A DNA stretch of 64,000 nt from Flavobacteriales bacterium (GCA_016721825.1 JADKHI010000002.1:372001-436000); one strand, 5' to 3'. Shown: positions 42,405-52,227, counted from the first letter of the stretch. Numbers and translations: made by a program. The notes: a model not told the origin generated them from the sequence alone.

Positions 42405-44291
42405 TCAGGCCTTGCCGGCCGTGGGTGGGTCGAAGGTAGCGTAGACCGAGTTCTGGCTCCGGTACTCGGGGATGATCCGCTTGAGGGCATGTACGCAGTC
42501 CGCATCATTACCCGCAAGGCCATGGCGTAGCAGATCGGCAAGCACCGAAGACAATTCCTGAGGGACCGGTCGCACGCGGCCGATCAGGATCCGGGGGTGG
42601 TGCGTGGCCTGTGTGTCCTCCTGCGTGGCTAGCAGTTCCTCGTAAAGCTTTTCACCCGGACGCAGGCCTGTGAACTTCACCTCAATATCGCGGCCTGGCT
42701 CTTTTCCACTTAGGCGGATCATACGATCGGCCAGGTCGGCGATCCGCACGGGTTCACCCATGTCGAACACGTAGATCTCGCCACCCTTACCCATGGTCGC
42801 GGCCTCTAACACCAAGCGACAGGCCTCCGGAATGGTCATGAAGAAGCGCGTCACCTCAGCATGGGTCACGGTAACGGGTCCGCCTTCCGAGATCTGGCGG
42901 CGGAACAGCGGGATCACCGAGCCATTACTACCCAGCACATTTCCGAAGCGGGTGGTAACGAAGCGGGTGCCTGCTGATGCCGGCTCTTCGGAAAGGGACT
43001 GCACCATCATTTCAGCAGCACGCTTGGACGCGCCCATCACGCTCGTGGGGTTCACGGCCTTGTCGGTACTGATCAGCACGAACTGCTTCACCCCATGCTT
43101 CACGGAAAGCGTGGCCACGGTACGTGTGCCGCCCACGTTGGTGCGGACCGCTTGTGCGGGTTGTGCTTCCATCAATGGCACGTGCTTGTAGGCCGCCGCG
43201 TGGAACACCACTTCAGGCTTCACTCGGCTGAACAACGCTTCCATGGCGGCCTCATCGCGAACATCACCGATCACGGGTTCGAAGCCGCTGAGGCCGCGGC
43301 CTTGCAACTCCATCTCCAGGTCATAGAGCGCGCTTTCGGCCATGTCCAGCATCACCACGCGGGCAGCGCCCAAGCCGATCAGTTGTCGCACGATCTCACT
43401 TCCAATGCTGCCCGCCGCACCGGTCACCAAAGCCGTGCGTCCAGCGAACCGTTCCTTCACCAGCGCATCATCCAAACGGATCACGGGGCGACCGAGCAGG
43501 TCTTCGATACGCACTTCACGGATCTGCCCGGAGCTGAGCTGTCCGTTGATCCAATCGTGTACGGGCGGGATGCTGCGCACACTGACGTGAGCGGCCATGC
43601 AGGCGTCCACCACCTGGCGCCGCAGCTCCGGGTCTGGATGCATGATGGCGATGATCACCTGGTCCACGCTGCCATCGGCCAGCATCCGTTGCAGGTCCTT
43701 GGTGGGGGAGATGAGCACCCCTTCCAAGCGCTTGCCCTGCTTGCGCGGATCATCGTCCACGAAGGCTTCGACCTTGTAACGGGCCGAGCCTTCGCGTTCC
43801 AAGGTGCGCTTGGTGATCAGCCCCGCCTCACCCGCCCCATGGATCACCACCCGGACCGTGTCCTTACCCGAGCCTTGAGCGCGCAGGTACAGGAGCTTCA
43901 CCAGGATCCGCGAGGCGATCAGCAGGATGGCCGTGGCCATGAAGTCGATGATGATCACCGAGAAGGGAAGGAAATAGACCCCCGCCAGCAGGTTGTAGCG
44001 GACCACGTTCAGCACCACGAAGAGCAGTGTACCGCCCAGTACGGTGAGGAAGAGCCGCTTGGCATCGTCGGTGCTGGTGTAGCGTACCATGCCGCGGTAG
44101 GTGCCTGCCAGAATGAAGCTCAGCAAACGGAACCCGAAGAACCACGGAAGAACGGGCAACAACAGGTCCACCTCGTAGGAGGGCACTTGGAAGTTGAAGC
44201 GCAACTGATACGCCGCCACCAGCGCGATGCCGCAAAGGCCCAGGTCGATCAGCAGGATCGTCCAGCGGGGAACGGAGCGGGTGGTGGCCAT
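42405..44291 (-). CDS. UDP-sugar 4,6-dehydratase, CapD/PglF type
   Basis: This 628-residue membrane-bound SDR makes UDP-4-keto-6-deoxy sugars, probably from UDP-GlcNAc. Four N-terminal membrane helices (residues about 15-125) are followed by a Rossmann domain (VVIHGAGEAGLITKR) and the SDR core VTGAAGSIGSEIVRQ. The catalytic motif reads STDKAVNPTSVMGASKRAAE, so Tyr of the usual YxxxK is Met, as in known PglF/WbpM enzymes. GMGKGGEIYVFDMGEPV and RPGEKLYEELL near the end are family signatures. It probably supplies the aminotransferase at 35184. TATCTTCG is 12 nt before its ATG. Confidence 0.94.
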   Translation of the reverse strand: MATTRSVPRWTILLIDLGLCGIALVAAYQLRFNFQVPSYEVDLLLPVLPWFFGFRLLSFILAGTYRGMVRYTSTDDAKRLFLTVLGGTLLFVVLNVVRYNLLAGVYFLPFSVIIIDFMATAILLIASRILVKLLYLRAQGSGKDTVRVVIHGAGEAGLITKRTLEREGSARYKVEAFVDDDPRKQGKRLEGVLISPTKDLQRMLADGSVDQVIIAIMHPDPELRRQVVDACMAAHVSVRSIPPVHDWINGQLSSGQIREVRIEDLLGRPVIRLDDALVKERFAGRTALVTGAAGSIGSEIVRQLIGLGAARVVMLDMAESALYDLEMELQGRGLSGFEPVIGDVRDEAAMEALFSRVKPEVVFHAAAYKHVPLMEAQPAQAVRTNVGGTRTVATLSVKHGVKQFVLISTDKAVNPTSVMGASKRAAEMMVQSLSEEPASAGTRFVTTRFGNVLGSNGSVIPLFRRQISEGGPVTVTHAEVTRFFMTIPEACRLVLEAATMGKGGEIYVFDMGEPVRIADLADRMIRLSGKEPGRDIEVKFTGLRPGEKLYEELLATQEDTQATHHPRILIGRVRPVPQELSSVLADLLRHGLAGNDADCVHALKRIIPEYRSQNSVYATFDPPTAGKA

Positions 44292-44303
44292 GGGGTGACC
44301 GGC

Positions 44304-44311
44304 CGAAGATA
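44304..44311 (-). promoter_or_regulatory. -7 box for the CapD-like gene
   Basis: TATCTTCG on the minus strand ends 12 nt before ATG 44291. Confidence 0.5.
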
Positions 44312-44388
44312 GCGGGAGGGTGGTGCTTCAAGCAGGCCGCACCACGCAGCACGCATACCACGCCTGGATCGATGCACCCCGGAATGCT

Positions 44389-45923
44389 CTATTCCTTGAC
44401 GATCCGGAGCGTACGCTGCTGGTCTTCTGTCGCGACCCGAATGAGGTAAGGACCCGCGGCCAAGGATGTCGTAGCGATGGTGGGCCCGTAGCCCGACAGC
44501 AAGATCCGCCCCTTCAGGTCCATCAGTTGGTACGAGCTCTTCAAGTTCCCTGGAATGAGCAGGCTCAATTGGTCGTGGAAGGGGTTAGGGTACGCGCGAA
44601 CGCCCTCAACGGCTGAAATATCCAGTACGGCGCTGGACGAGTTGGCTCCATATCGCGCCACAAAGACGCTCTCGGTGTTGTTGTCGCCGATGAATCCGAC
44701 CACGACCGAACGGCCTTGGTCATCGATGATCATGTCATTCGGCACTTCCCGGGTAAGCGCCCCGTTCAGATCGGTCAGGGTCACTCCATTGGTACCGAAG
44801 GAGGGGTCCAGGGAACCATCCGGCTCCATGCGTGCCACGCCGACCAAGGCCTCCATGGGTGCGGGTTGCTGGGACACGATGCACACGTTCACTTCCCCGC
44901 CAGCCTCCACGATGGCGCGCCGGGCGAAGCCGTACGCGTTGTTGGGCAACACGTAAGTGGCCACCCCTGACGTCCCGAAGCTGGCATCCGCAGAACCGTC
45001 GTTCAGCAGCCTAGCCACGGCCATGTCCGCTGAGTAGATCCCGTTGGGCGCCTTCCAGCCGGAGAGCACGATGGTGCCGTTCGGACCTTGTTGGACATCG
45101 TTGAATCCTTCCGAGATGCCGAAACAAAGGTTCAATGCAGCCAACCCATTTGTTCCGAATGTGGGGTCGAATGCACCGGACGGAGTGAATCGTACCACTG
45201 CGCTCAGCAAATTCGTGATGCTCTGAGCGTGCTGTCCAAAAGCAGTATCCTTTGCTGATCATCGATCGTGAGCGATCGGCCAGTGATGTTGACCGCTTGC
45301 GAAGGTGCATAGGCGAAGCCTGAATTTCCGAAGCCCAGGTCCGGTGCACCGGTCGCATCCCGACGCACTACCGTTCCACCTTGTTGAGGTGAATCACCGC
45401 AGAACACAAGGGATCCGGTGCCATCGAGGACCATATCACTCATCATGACGCGTAGACTTCCGGTCGAATCACAGACCACGGACCCATCGTACCGAAGGTG
45501 TTGTCCAAGAGCCCGTCGGCGGTCAATCCCAAGAGAAACCATTGTTGGTAGGAAGCCAAAGGCACCATTACCGCCCACCACGATCCGGTCATCCGGGCGC
45601 ACCGCCACAGAAACCGCCTCATCAAGGAATGGGGAGACCGGGATCTCCAGAACCCCATTGTTGTTCGGCCCGAAGGTGGGGTCCAGCGATCCATCAGGGT
45701 TCAAGCGGAGCACCAAGGTGTGTGAGGCACCCATGCTCGTGGTGTAGGAGCCTGCGACCACATATGCCCCCGTGCTCTGCTGGGCGATGGCATTTCCATG
45801 CCAGCTCTCGTTGGAGAGGTTCACCACCGCTGTGCCATCGGCATCGAAGGTCGGATCCAGCTGGCCGTATTGGGCCACGCAAACGCCCGAGAGCAGCACG
45901 CATAGAAGGGTGAAGAAGCGCAT
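44389..45923 (-). CDS. T9SS cargo with delta-60 repeats, frame-disturbed
   Basis: A secreted protein of delta-60 repeats: units such as GQLDPTFDADGTAVV, DGSLDPTFGPNNNGVL and DGSLDPSFGTNGV recur, then a T9SS sorting domain (VRAYPNPFHDQLSLLIPGNL to TLRIVKE). The signal is MRFFTLLCVLLSGVCVAQ. The frame is interrupted near 45225-45240 (SRIC then stop). Between about 45490 and 45530 a stretch also reads in the wrong frame although both flanks agree, meaning two compensating indels; the alternate frame there gives LTADGLLDNTFGT, a proper repeat. I treat it as one gene of about 510 residues. Confidence 0.8.
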
Positions 45924-45955
45924 GGAATGTGGGTTGAGGAGTGGACACGGACAAT

Positions 45956-45963
45956 TGAAGATA
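45956..45963 (-). promoter_or_regulatory. Putative -7 box for the delta-60 gene
   Basis: TATCTTCA on the minus strand lies 32 nt before ATG 45923. Confidence 0.4.
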
Positions 45964-45991
45964 CGCTGCCTGGCGCCGCTTCTCGGAAACG

Positions 45992-46019
45992 CCGAAGGGG
46001 CCCCGAGGGACCCTTTCGG
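45992..46019 (-). terminator. Terminator of the 520-residue T9SS gene
   Basis: On the minus strand AAGGG.CCC and GGG.CCCTT pair with a single mismatch around a short TCG loop. The T tract after it is short, so efficiency is uncertain. Confidence 0.5.
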
Positions 46020-46039
46020 ACAAGTTCAATTCAAGAGGA

Positions 46040-47602
46040 TCACTCCACAACGAAGCGCTGAGCGGCCAATGCTTGGTCCCTGCTGGTCACGCGCAGCAGA
46101 TAAGCCCCCGCCACAAGGCCATGGGTCGGTATGGTGAGCAGGGGGCCAGGCCCGCCCGAACCTTGGACCACGGTGCGACCAAGGGGGTCGAGCACCTGAA
46201 ACGTGGTGGTGCCCTGAACGCCGGCAAGTTCAACCTGCAAGGCGGCCCCGGACCGGACCGGCACTGGGAAGAGGTGGGCGTTGGGTCGCTCAACCTCGGC
46301 CACGCCCACGAACAGACCGCAGGCGCTGACGATGTTCAGTTCGGACAGAGATGAGAGGACCGGCATGTCCATAAGTTCAACAGGCTCCGCGTATTGAATG
46401 AAACCAGCGGTCGGCGGAAATGCGGTGACCCATGGCATGGGGGAGGCACTGGCGTTCAAGGAAACGCCTGTGCTACAGCCAATGGGATTGGAGAAGCTAG
46501 TTGACGCCATACACGCGTAGAAGGACACCCAATCGTTGGTCATGGTGAAGGTTCGTACTATCTGTCCGTTCTGAGCGTGTGAGTGGAACGGCAACACGCC
46601 ATAGGAGCTGACCGACCAAGAACCAAGGATTGTTCCGTCCTGCGCCACGCGCACGTAAAAGGTGCCCCCGTCATCCACCATGTAGCTGCCGTCCGGAAGG
46701 TCGACTACATTATCCACGTACCCGAGTCCATTGATCGACGAACATGAGAGCATGTTCCCATCCGCATCAAAACGAGCGATCAGTGCTTGACTGTCCGTTG
46801 CTCCAAGCACGATCATTTCGCCGTTGGGCAAAGGGCGGATATACCGCCAGTGCGAATAGGCCCCCAGCCCGACGTAGCTGTTGCACCATTCTGCGTTCCC
46901 TTGCGCATCCACCTTCATCAAATAGGGCCAATCACGGTCCTTCCCGACGATGATGCAACCGCTGTCCGAGGTGAATTGGATGTCGAAGCTTGGCTCCTTC
47001 TCGTAGCTTGAATCCTCTGTGGCAACGAAGGAATGGCTCCATACCTCGGCAAGGCTCTCATCCAATTCAGTGAGGATCACACGGTCCACACTGGAGATGT
47101 TCATGAGCACATGGCCATTGTCCCGGACCAGGAACGTGGAGCTGTAGTTGTACTCGGCCACAAGCTCTTCGCTGCTCGGGTAATAAACACGCACCACGCG
47201 TTGCACGGTGCCATCGTTGCTTAGCCGCACCAGATTCCATGCGGGCGCCGTTATGGAATTGTTGGTGTATCCCGAAACGAGCACGAGCACATCACTCCCA
47301 ATTGGTTTAACGGAGCAGACCATGGTGTAGTCCAGGTCCTCGAGCGCTCCGGACCGCAGGTCGATGGACCGGTTCCAGGAGACCACACCCATCGGATCGG
47401 TCTTCAAGACCTCCAAGGTGATGTCCTCCGTACCGGACGCCCTACAAAAGGCCATGACCGTGCCTCCATCCTGGGTCGGAGCTGCTTCGATATCCCCGTA
47501 TATCGCCTGTAGCTCTGGGAACTGGACGGCCACATCAATGTTCTGAGCTGATGCTGAGAACAAGCCGGCAATGAACAACAGCAGGGTAAAGGATCGTTCC
47601 AT
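46040..47602 (-). CDS. T9SS cargo protein, 520 residues
   Basis: An exported protein with signal MERSFTLLLFIAGLFSASAQ, a beta-propeller-like body rich in repeated 40-residue units (GGTVMAFCRASG, GCIIVGKDRDWPYLMKV, NGEMIVLGATDSQALIARF), and a C-terminal T9SS type A domain (FPVPVRSGAALQVELAG to QRFVVE). Content resembles secreted PQQ/NHL-type propellers of unknown role. It shares architecture with the delta-60 gene next to it, so the two are probably related paralogues. TACCTTCA at 47643-47650 is a possible promoter. Confidence 0.88.
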   Translation of the reverse strand: MERSFTLLLFIAGLFSASAQNIDVAVQFPELQAIYGDIEAAPTQDGGTVMAFCRASGTEDITLEVLKTDPMGVVSWNRSIDLRSGALEDLDYTMVCSVKPIGSDVLVLVSGYTNNSITAPAWNLVRLSNDGTVQRVVRVYYPSSEELVAEYNYSSTFLVRDNGHVLMNISSVDRVILTELDESLAEVWSHSFVATEDSSYEKEPSFDIQFTSDSGCIIVGKDRDWPYLMKVDAQGNAEWCNSYVGLGAYSHWRYIRPLPNGEMIVLGATDSQALIARFDADGNMLSCSSINGLGYVDNVVDLPDGSYMVDDGGTFYVRVAQDGTILGSWSVSSYGVLPFHSHAQNGQIVRTFTMTNDWVSFYACMASTSFSNPIGCSTGVSLNASASPMPWVTAFPPTAGFIQYAEPVELMDMPVLSSLSELNIVSACGLFVGVAEVERPNAHLFPVPVRSGAALQVELAGVQGTTTFQVLDPLGRTVVQGSGGPGPLLTIPTHGLVAGAYLLRVTSRDQALAAQRFVVE

Positions 47603-47642
47603 GGCTCGAACATGTTGGTGAATGGAGACTCCGAGGCGAACT

Positions 47643-47650
47643 TGAAGGTA
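47643..47650 (-). promoter_or_regulatory. Putative -7 box for the 520-residue T9SS gene
   Basis: TACCTTCA on the minus strand lies 40 nt before ATG 47602. Confidence 0.35.
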
Positions 47651-47730
47651 AGGTGCAGGTCACACCTAGCACGCGTCTGACCTGCTTTCTCGTGCCGAAC
47701 GGTGAGCTAAGATCGGATGCCCAAATAGCG

Positions 47731-47753
47731 AAAGGGCCCCGAGGGGCCCTTCC
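47731..47753 (-). terminator. Terminator of the thrS-infC-rpmI-rplT operon
   Basis: On the minus strand GAAGGGCCCC and GGGGCCCTTTC form a stem of about 9-10 bp with a 2-nt loop, followed by a short T-containing run. It begins about 49 nt after the rplT stop. Confidence 0.75.
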
Positions 47754-47801
47754 GGAATGTCCGCTGTGATGGCCTTGCGACCACCCGCGCAACAAGGGGT
47801 C

Positions 47802-48146
47802 TTACTTCAAGCCCGTGACGATGGCCTTGAACGCTTCGGCATCGTGGTAGGCGATCTCGGCCAGGGCCTTGCGGTCCAGCTCGATGTTGTTCGTCTTCAG
47901 CTTGTTCATGAACACGCTGTAGCTCATGCCGTGGGTACGGGCGGCTGCGTTGATACGCTGGATCCACAGGCTGCGGAAGTCACGCTTCTTGAGACGGCGA
48001 CCATCATACGCGTGCGAGAGGCCTTTCTCCACGGTATTGAGGGCCACGGTCCACACGTTCTTCCGGCGGCCGAAGTTCCCTTTGGCCAGCTTCAGCACCT
48101 TTTTGCGGCGAGCGCGGGCGGCTACTTTGTTCTTACTACGAGGCAT
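47802..48146 (-). CDS. rplT: 50S ribosomal protein L20
   Basis: The 114-residue L20 binds 23S rRNA early in assembly and in many bacteria represses its own operon. It begins MPRSKNKVAARARRKKVLK and contains GRRKNVWTVALNTVEKGLSHAYDGRR and RDFRSLWIQRINAAARTHGM, each diagnostic. It is the last gene of the operon: rpmI is 98 nt upstream. Confidence 0.98.
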   Translation of the reverse strand: MPRSKNKVAARARRKKVLKLAKGNFGRRKNVWTVALNTVEKGLSHAYDGRRLKKRDFRSLWIQRINAAARTHGMSYSVFMNKLKTNNIELDRKALAEIAYHDAEAFKAIVTGLK

Positions 48147-48244
48147 CGTTCAATTGTTTTTTGGGCGTGAGCGTCAGCGGTTGGCTGGTCTTTGGGGCTG
48201 CACGTCCTGGTTCAAGCTACCTGTTCTACCCGGAGCGATGGGTC

Positions 48245-48436
48245 TTACTTCAGAAGATCGAGAATGGCTTTCTCGTCACGCTTGTGCACCAAGCCCATCT
48301 TGGCCAGGTTACGCTTGCGCTTCTTGTGCTTCTTGGTAAGGATGTGGTTGTGATTCGCGTGCTTGCGTTTCACTTTTCCGGTGCCCGTCAGCTTGAACCG
48401 CTTCTTGGCTCCGGATTTGGTCTTCATCTTCGGCAT
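48245..48436 (-). CDS. rpmI: 50S ribosomal protein L35
   Basis: A 63-residue L35: MPKMKTKSGAKKRFKLTGTG, then VKRKHANHNHILTKKHKKRKRN. It is the middle gene of the conserved infC-rpmI-rplT unit. Confidence 0.97.
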   Translation of the reverse strand: MPKMKTKSGAKKRFKLTGTGKVKRKHANHNHILTKKHKKRKRNLAKMGLVHKRDEKAILDLLK

Positions 48437-48522
48437 GGCCTCTCTTCTATTGGTCGTTGACTTATCGTTGGTTATTCAGGTGTTCAGTAGTATCGGCGGT
48501 CTGGGCGACGTGAACGCTGCCC

Positions 48523-49129
48523 TTACTTTTTCTTCTTGGGGATGAAGTACATGATCATGCGCTTGCCTTCCAGCTTGGGCATGCTCTCCACCACACCGAC
48601 ATCCTCCAGGTCCTGTGCGAACTTCAGCAACAGGATCTCACCGCGCTCCTTGAACACGATGGTCCGGCCCTTGAAGAACACGAAGGCCTTCACCTTGTGG
48701 CCTTCTTGCAGGAATTTGCGGGCGTGGGCGAGCTTGAAGTTGACGTCGTGCTCGTCGGTGTTGGGTCCGAAGCGGATCTCCTTCACTTCCACCACGCTCT
48801 GCTTGGCCTTGATCTCCTTCTGCTTCTTCTTGAGGTCGTAGAGGAACTTCTTGTAGTCCACGATCCGGCACACGGGGGATCGGCGGCCGCGCCGATCTCC
48901 ACCAGGTCCAGGCTCATGTCCTGGGCCATCTTCAAGGCCTCTTCGAAGGGTATACGCCCTGTTCCACGCCTTCGCCCACCACGCGCACCGTGTATACGCC
49001 ACGGATCTTGTCGTTGATGCGGTGCGGATCTTCTTTGATCACACGACCGCGGAACGGACGCCGGGGACCAGCGCCGCCACCGCCAGGAGGACGGGAACCA
49101 GGGGGACGAAAGAAAGGAGGACCTGCCAC
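48523..49129 (-). CDS. infC: Translation initiation factor IF-3, two apparent frameshifts
   Basis: IF-3 prevents premature 70S assembly and checks the start codon. The N-terminal domain INDKIRGVYTVRVVGEGVEQGV and the C-terminal domain (PVCRIVDYKKFLYDLKK, RFGPNTDEHDVNFKL, VKAFVFFKGR) are clear but in different frames. The middle third reads FEEALKMAQDMSLDLVEIGAAADP in the third frame. A missing T near 48947 (CCTTCG for CCTTTCG) and a missing C in the run at 48874-48878 restore all three parts. A non-ATG GTG at 49129 gives a Pro/Gly-rich N-terminal extension. It overlaps the upstream thrS stop region. Confidence 0.9.
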
Positions 49130-49158
49130 GTAGGGGTATTTGGTTTCTGTAGTTCTGT

Positions 49159-51100
49159 TCAGTTCCGCTTCAGTTGCTGGTCGATGCGTGCCTTCACCAG
49201 TTCGCTGAACTGGGCCGGTGTCATGGTGCCCAGGTCGCCCTGGCCATGCTCACGCACCGCGACAGTACCTGCCTCGGCTTCCTTCTCTCCGATCACGAGC
49301 ATGAACGGGGTCTTGGCCATTTCCGCATCGCGGATCTTGCGGCCGATCTTCTCGTTCCGTTCGTCAACGGAGGCGCGAATATCGGATTCTTTGAGCAATT
49401 CCAGCATCTTCCGGCTCTGATCCAGGTACTTGTCGCTGATCGGCAGCACCACGGCCTGCTCAGGCGTAAGCCACAGGGGGAAGTTGCCGGCGGTGTGCTC
49501 GATCACTACGGCCACAAAGCGTTCCAGCGATCCGAAGGGGGCCCGGTGGATCATCACGGGGCGGTGCTTGGCGTTGTCGCTGCCCACATATTCCAGCTCG
49601 AAACGTTCGGGCAGGTTGTAGTCCACCTGGATGGTCCCCAGCTGCCAGCGTCGGCCGAGGGCGTCCTTCACCATGAAGTCCAGCTTGGGCCCGTAGAAGG
49701 CGGCCTCGTCATACTCCACCACGGTCCTCAGCCCTTTTTCAGCGGCCGCATCGATGATGGCCTGCTCGGCCTTGGTCCAGTTCTCGTCGCTGCCGATGTA
49801 CTTGCTGCGGTCGGTCTTGTGGCGCAGGCTGATCTGGGCTTCGTAGTCGGTGAGGTCCAGCGCGCTGAATACCAGCAGCACCAGGTCGATCACCTTCATG
49901 AACTCCTCCTTCACCTGATCGGGACGGCAGAACAGGTGGGCGTCGTCCTGGGTGAAGCCCCGAACGCGGGTAAGGCCGTGGAGCTCGCCGCTCTGCTCGT
50001 AGCGGTACACGGTGCCGAACTCCGCCAAGCGGATGGGCAGGTCCTTGTAGCTGCGGGGCGGCTCTTATAGATCTCGCAATGGTGCGGGCAGTTCATGGGC
50101 TTGAGGAGAACTCCTCGCCCTCGTTCGGCGTGCGGATCGGGTGGAAGCTGTCCTTGCCGTACTTCTCGTAGTGCCCGCTGGTGATGTACAGGTCCTTCAA
50201 CGCAATGTGCGGGGTGCTGACCTGCTCGTAACCGCTCTTTTCCTGGGCGGTCTTCATGAAGTTGACCAGGCGCTCGCGCAGGGCGGTGCCCTTCGGCAGC
50301 CACAAGGGGAGACCGGCGCCCACCTTCTCGCTGAAGGTGAACAGGTCCAATTCCTTGCCCAGCTTGCGGTGGTCGCGCTTCTTCGCTTCCTCCAGGAGCA
50401 CGAGGTACTCGTCGAGCTCTTTCTGCTTAGGGAATGTGATGGCGTACAGACGGGTGAGCTGCTTGCGCTTCTCGTCCCCGCGCCAGTAGGCCCCGGCCAC
50501 GCTCATCACTTTGGCGGCCTTGATGAAGCCGGTGTCGGGGATGTGCGGCCCGCGGCACAGGTCGGTGAAGTTGCCCTGGCTGTAGAAGGTGATCTCGCCG
50601 TCGGTCAGGCCTTCGAGCAATTCAAGCTTGTATTCGTCGCCCTTCTCGGTGAAGTAGGCGATGGCCTCGGCCTTGGGCACTTCCTTGCGGACGTAGGCGC
50701 TCTTCTTGGAGGCGAGTTCCTTCATCTTGGCCTCGATGGCCGCGAAGTCACCTTCGCCAATGGTGCGCTCGCCCAGGTCCAGGTCGTAGTAGAACCCGTT
50801 CTCAATGGGAGGCCCGATGCCGAACTTGGTGCCGGGGTACAAGGCTTCGATGGCCTCGGCCAGCAAGTGGGCGCTGCTGTGCCACAGGGTGGACTTGCCT
50901 TCCAGATCGTTCCACGTGAGGAGTTGCAAGGTGCAGTCGCCGGGGAGGGGGCGACCTGCGTCGCGCACCTCGCCGTTCACCTTGGCGGCCAGCACGTTGC
51001 GGGCGAGGCCTTCACTGATGCTCTTGGCCACGTCCATGGCGGAAACGCCTGGGTCGTAGCTCCGGATCGAGCCGTCCGGAAGGGTGACGTTGATCTGCAT
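49159..51100 (-). CDS. thrS: Threonyl-tRNA synthetase, two apparent frameshifts
   Basis: Class II synthetase charging tRNA-Thr. In order: TGS domain (VTLPDGSIRSYDPGVSAMDVA), editing domain (HSSAHLLAEAIEALYP, GFYYDLDLG), catalytic core (PMNCPHHCEIY with zinc-binding Cys and His, RYEQSGELHGLTRVRGFTQDDAHLFC, HRAPFGSLERFVAVVIEH), and anticodon domain (QAVVLPISDKYL, VDERNEKIGRKI). The first, middle and last segments are in three frames. Restoring a lost base at about 50108 (GAGGAGAA) and in the run at 50054-50057 gives one open frame of about 647 residues. It is the first gene of the operon, with TACTTTCG 43 nt upstream. Confidence 0.93.
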
Positions 51101-51143
51101 GTGCGTGTCCCGACCACCCTACGAACGGTGGAAAATGGGGCCG

Positions 51144-51151
51144 CGAAAGTA
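51144..51151 (-). promoter_or_regulatory. -7 box for thrS
   Basis: TACTTTCG on the minus strand lies 43 nt before ATG 51100, a TAnnTTCG match. Confidence 0.5.
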
Positions 51152-51230
51152 AGGCTTTTCAGGCACGGATGGGCATGGCCCTCAGCAGCTTTCCATGGTA
51201 GGGTATGGATGGGGGCCGCGGAGGGTGCGT

Positions 51231-51253
51231 TGAACCACAGATGGCGCAGATGG
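51231..51253 (+). repeat. Direct repeat flanking the AT-rich orphan gene (left)
   Basis: A 23-base segment TGAACC..C.GATG.CGCAGATGG that matches 52182-52204 at 20 of 23 positions. Repeats of this general CAGATG form recur in Bacteroidota genomes. Confidence 0.6.
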
Positions 51254-51360
51254 ACGCAGAGGTGAGGAATAGAAGAAGCAGTGGCAATCTGCACAGCCGA
51301 GCGCAACTCAGCTTATGGCATCGCGCGAACAGTCGAGCCCTGGTAGGGGGGCATACCGGC

Positions 51361-52068
51361 TTATCTTATGGTCACAAGGTAGTCGTAGAGGAAATTATCC
51401 AGGTATTCATTCATCAATTGGTTTTCTGTCTCTGGATTCTTAGCCAGCTTGAAAACTGGTAGTTGTTTCAAAGATGATGCTATTATACTACGCCATTCAT
51501 TATGAGAATAATTCGATGCTGTTTTCTTCATTTTCTTAATCAGGTGAATGTAAATCATGATTTGAATGTGCACCTCTCCAACCCATTCCGATGTTGGTAA
51601 ATGCATCGTGTCTTCGTACTGTCGAGGCTCGTCGCTCCAGCTCCTTTCGGTCAATCCACAGTGAGCTAGTAGATACCAGCTACGCTTTTCTGGTGGGTCA
51701 AACGAATTCAGACTGGAAAAGCTCATGTGCGGATAATCCATCAACGTTCGACGCCTTGGAACTTGGTCAAGCAGCTGCCACTTTCCGTCGCCTCGTTTCG
51801 GAAAGCCATTGGGCAACATTCGGGAGATGGAGTACTTGGACTTGTGTTGAAAGTTAATATCTCTCCTGTAGTCCTTTAATTCATTGAGTAGGACATCATA
51901 CAATTCAATAAACCAAGATTCATATGAGTGATTAAAATTCTGTTCAATTGACGGATAATGTATAACCCCCAATGCAAACCCGGGAGGAATGTTGAGGCTA
52001 TGCTTCTCGCACCGCAGTCCAATGAAGGGTATGCCGAAAACATAGTCCTGATCAAATTCAATCTTCAT
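51361..52068 (-). CDS. AT-rich orphan protein of unknown function
   Basis: A 235-residue protein from ATG 52068 (MKIEFDQDYVFGIPFIGL) whose DNA is clearly richer in A and T than its neighbours; the 60 bases from 51481 hold only 16 G or C. The product has aromatic-rich stretches (HSYESWFIELYDVLLNEL, SWYLLAHCGLTER) and a C-terminal helical end (NPETENQLMNEYLDNFLYDYL). I do not recognise a family, and no signal or membrane helix is seen. It lies between thrS and a TPR gene, flanked by degenerate direct repeats, so it looks horizontally acquired. Confidence 0.65.
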   Translation of the reverse strand: MKIEFDQDYVFGIPFIGLRCEKHSLNIPPGFALGVIHYPSIEQNFNHSYESWFIELYDVLLNELKDYRRDINFQHKSKYSISRMLPNGFPKRGDGKWQLLDQVPRRRTLMDYPHMSFSSLNSFDPPEKRSWYLLAHCGLTERSWSDEPRQYEDTMHLPTSEWVGEVHIQIMIYIHLIKKMKKTASNYSHNEWRSIIASSLKQLPVFKLAKNPETENQLMNEYLDNFLYDYLVTIR

Positions 52069-52181
52069 CGGACCACTTGTGATAATTCCCCGACCGGCGC
52101 TCGGCTGTACCGAGTGCCCTTTGCATACCAATCTCAGGCCGATTGACGGATCTCATGCCTCGAACTTACGCGATCGGATGA

Positions 52182-52204
52182 TGAACCGCTGATGACGCAG
52201 ATGG
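52182..52204 (+). repeat. Direct repeat flanking the AT-rich orphan gene (right)
   Basis: Right partner of the 51231 repeat; differences are three base changes, with CGCAGATGG fully shared. Confidence 0.6.
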
Positions 52205-52227
52205 TCGGACATAGTTGAACCGGCAGG

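Noticed and set aside
43095..44312. 405-codon plus-strand frame opposite the CapD-like gene
   Set aside because: It lies opposite conserved dehydratase motifs and reads as His- and Gln-rich low-complexity sequence.
50141..51265. 374-codon plus-strand frame opposite thrS
   Set aside because: The minus strand is unmistakable threonyl-tRNA synthetase; this frame is its shadow.
51231..52204. Calling the repeat-flanked AT-rich gene an insertion sequence
   Set aside because: No transposase-like motif, inverted terminal repeats or matching target-site duplication are visible.
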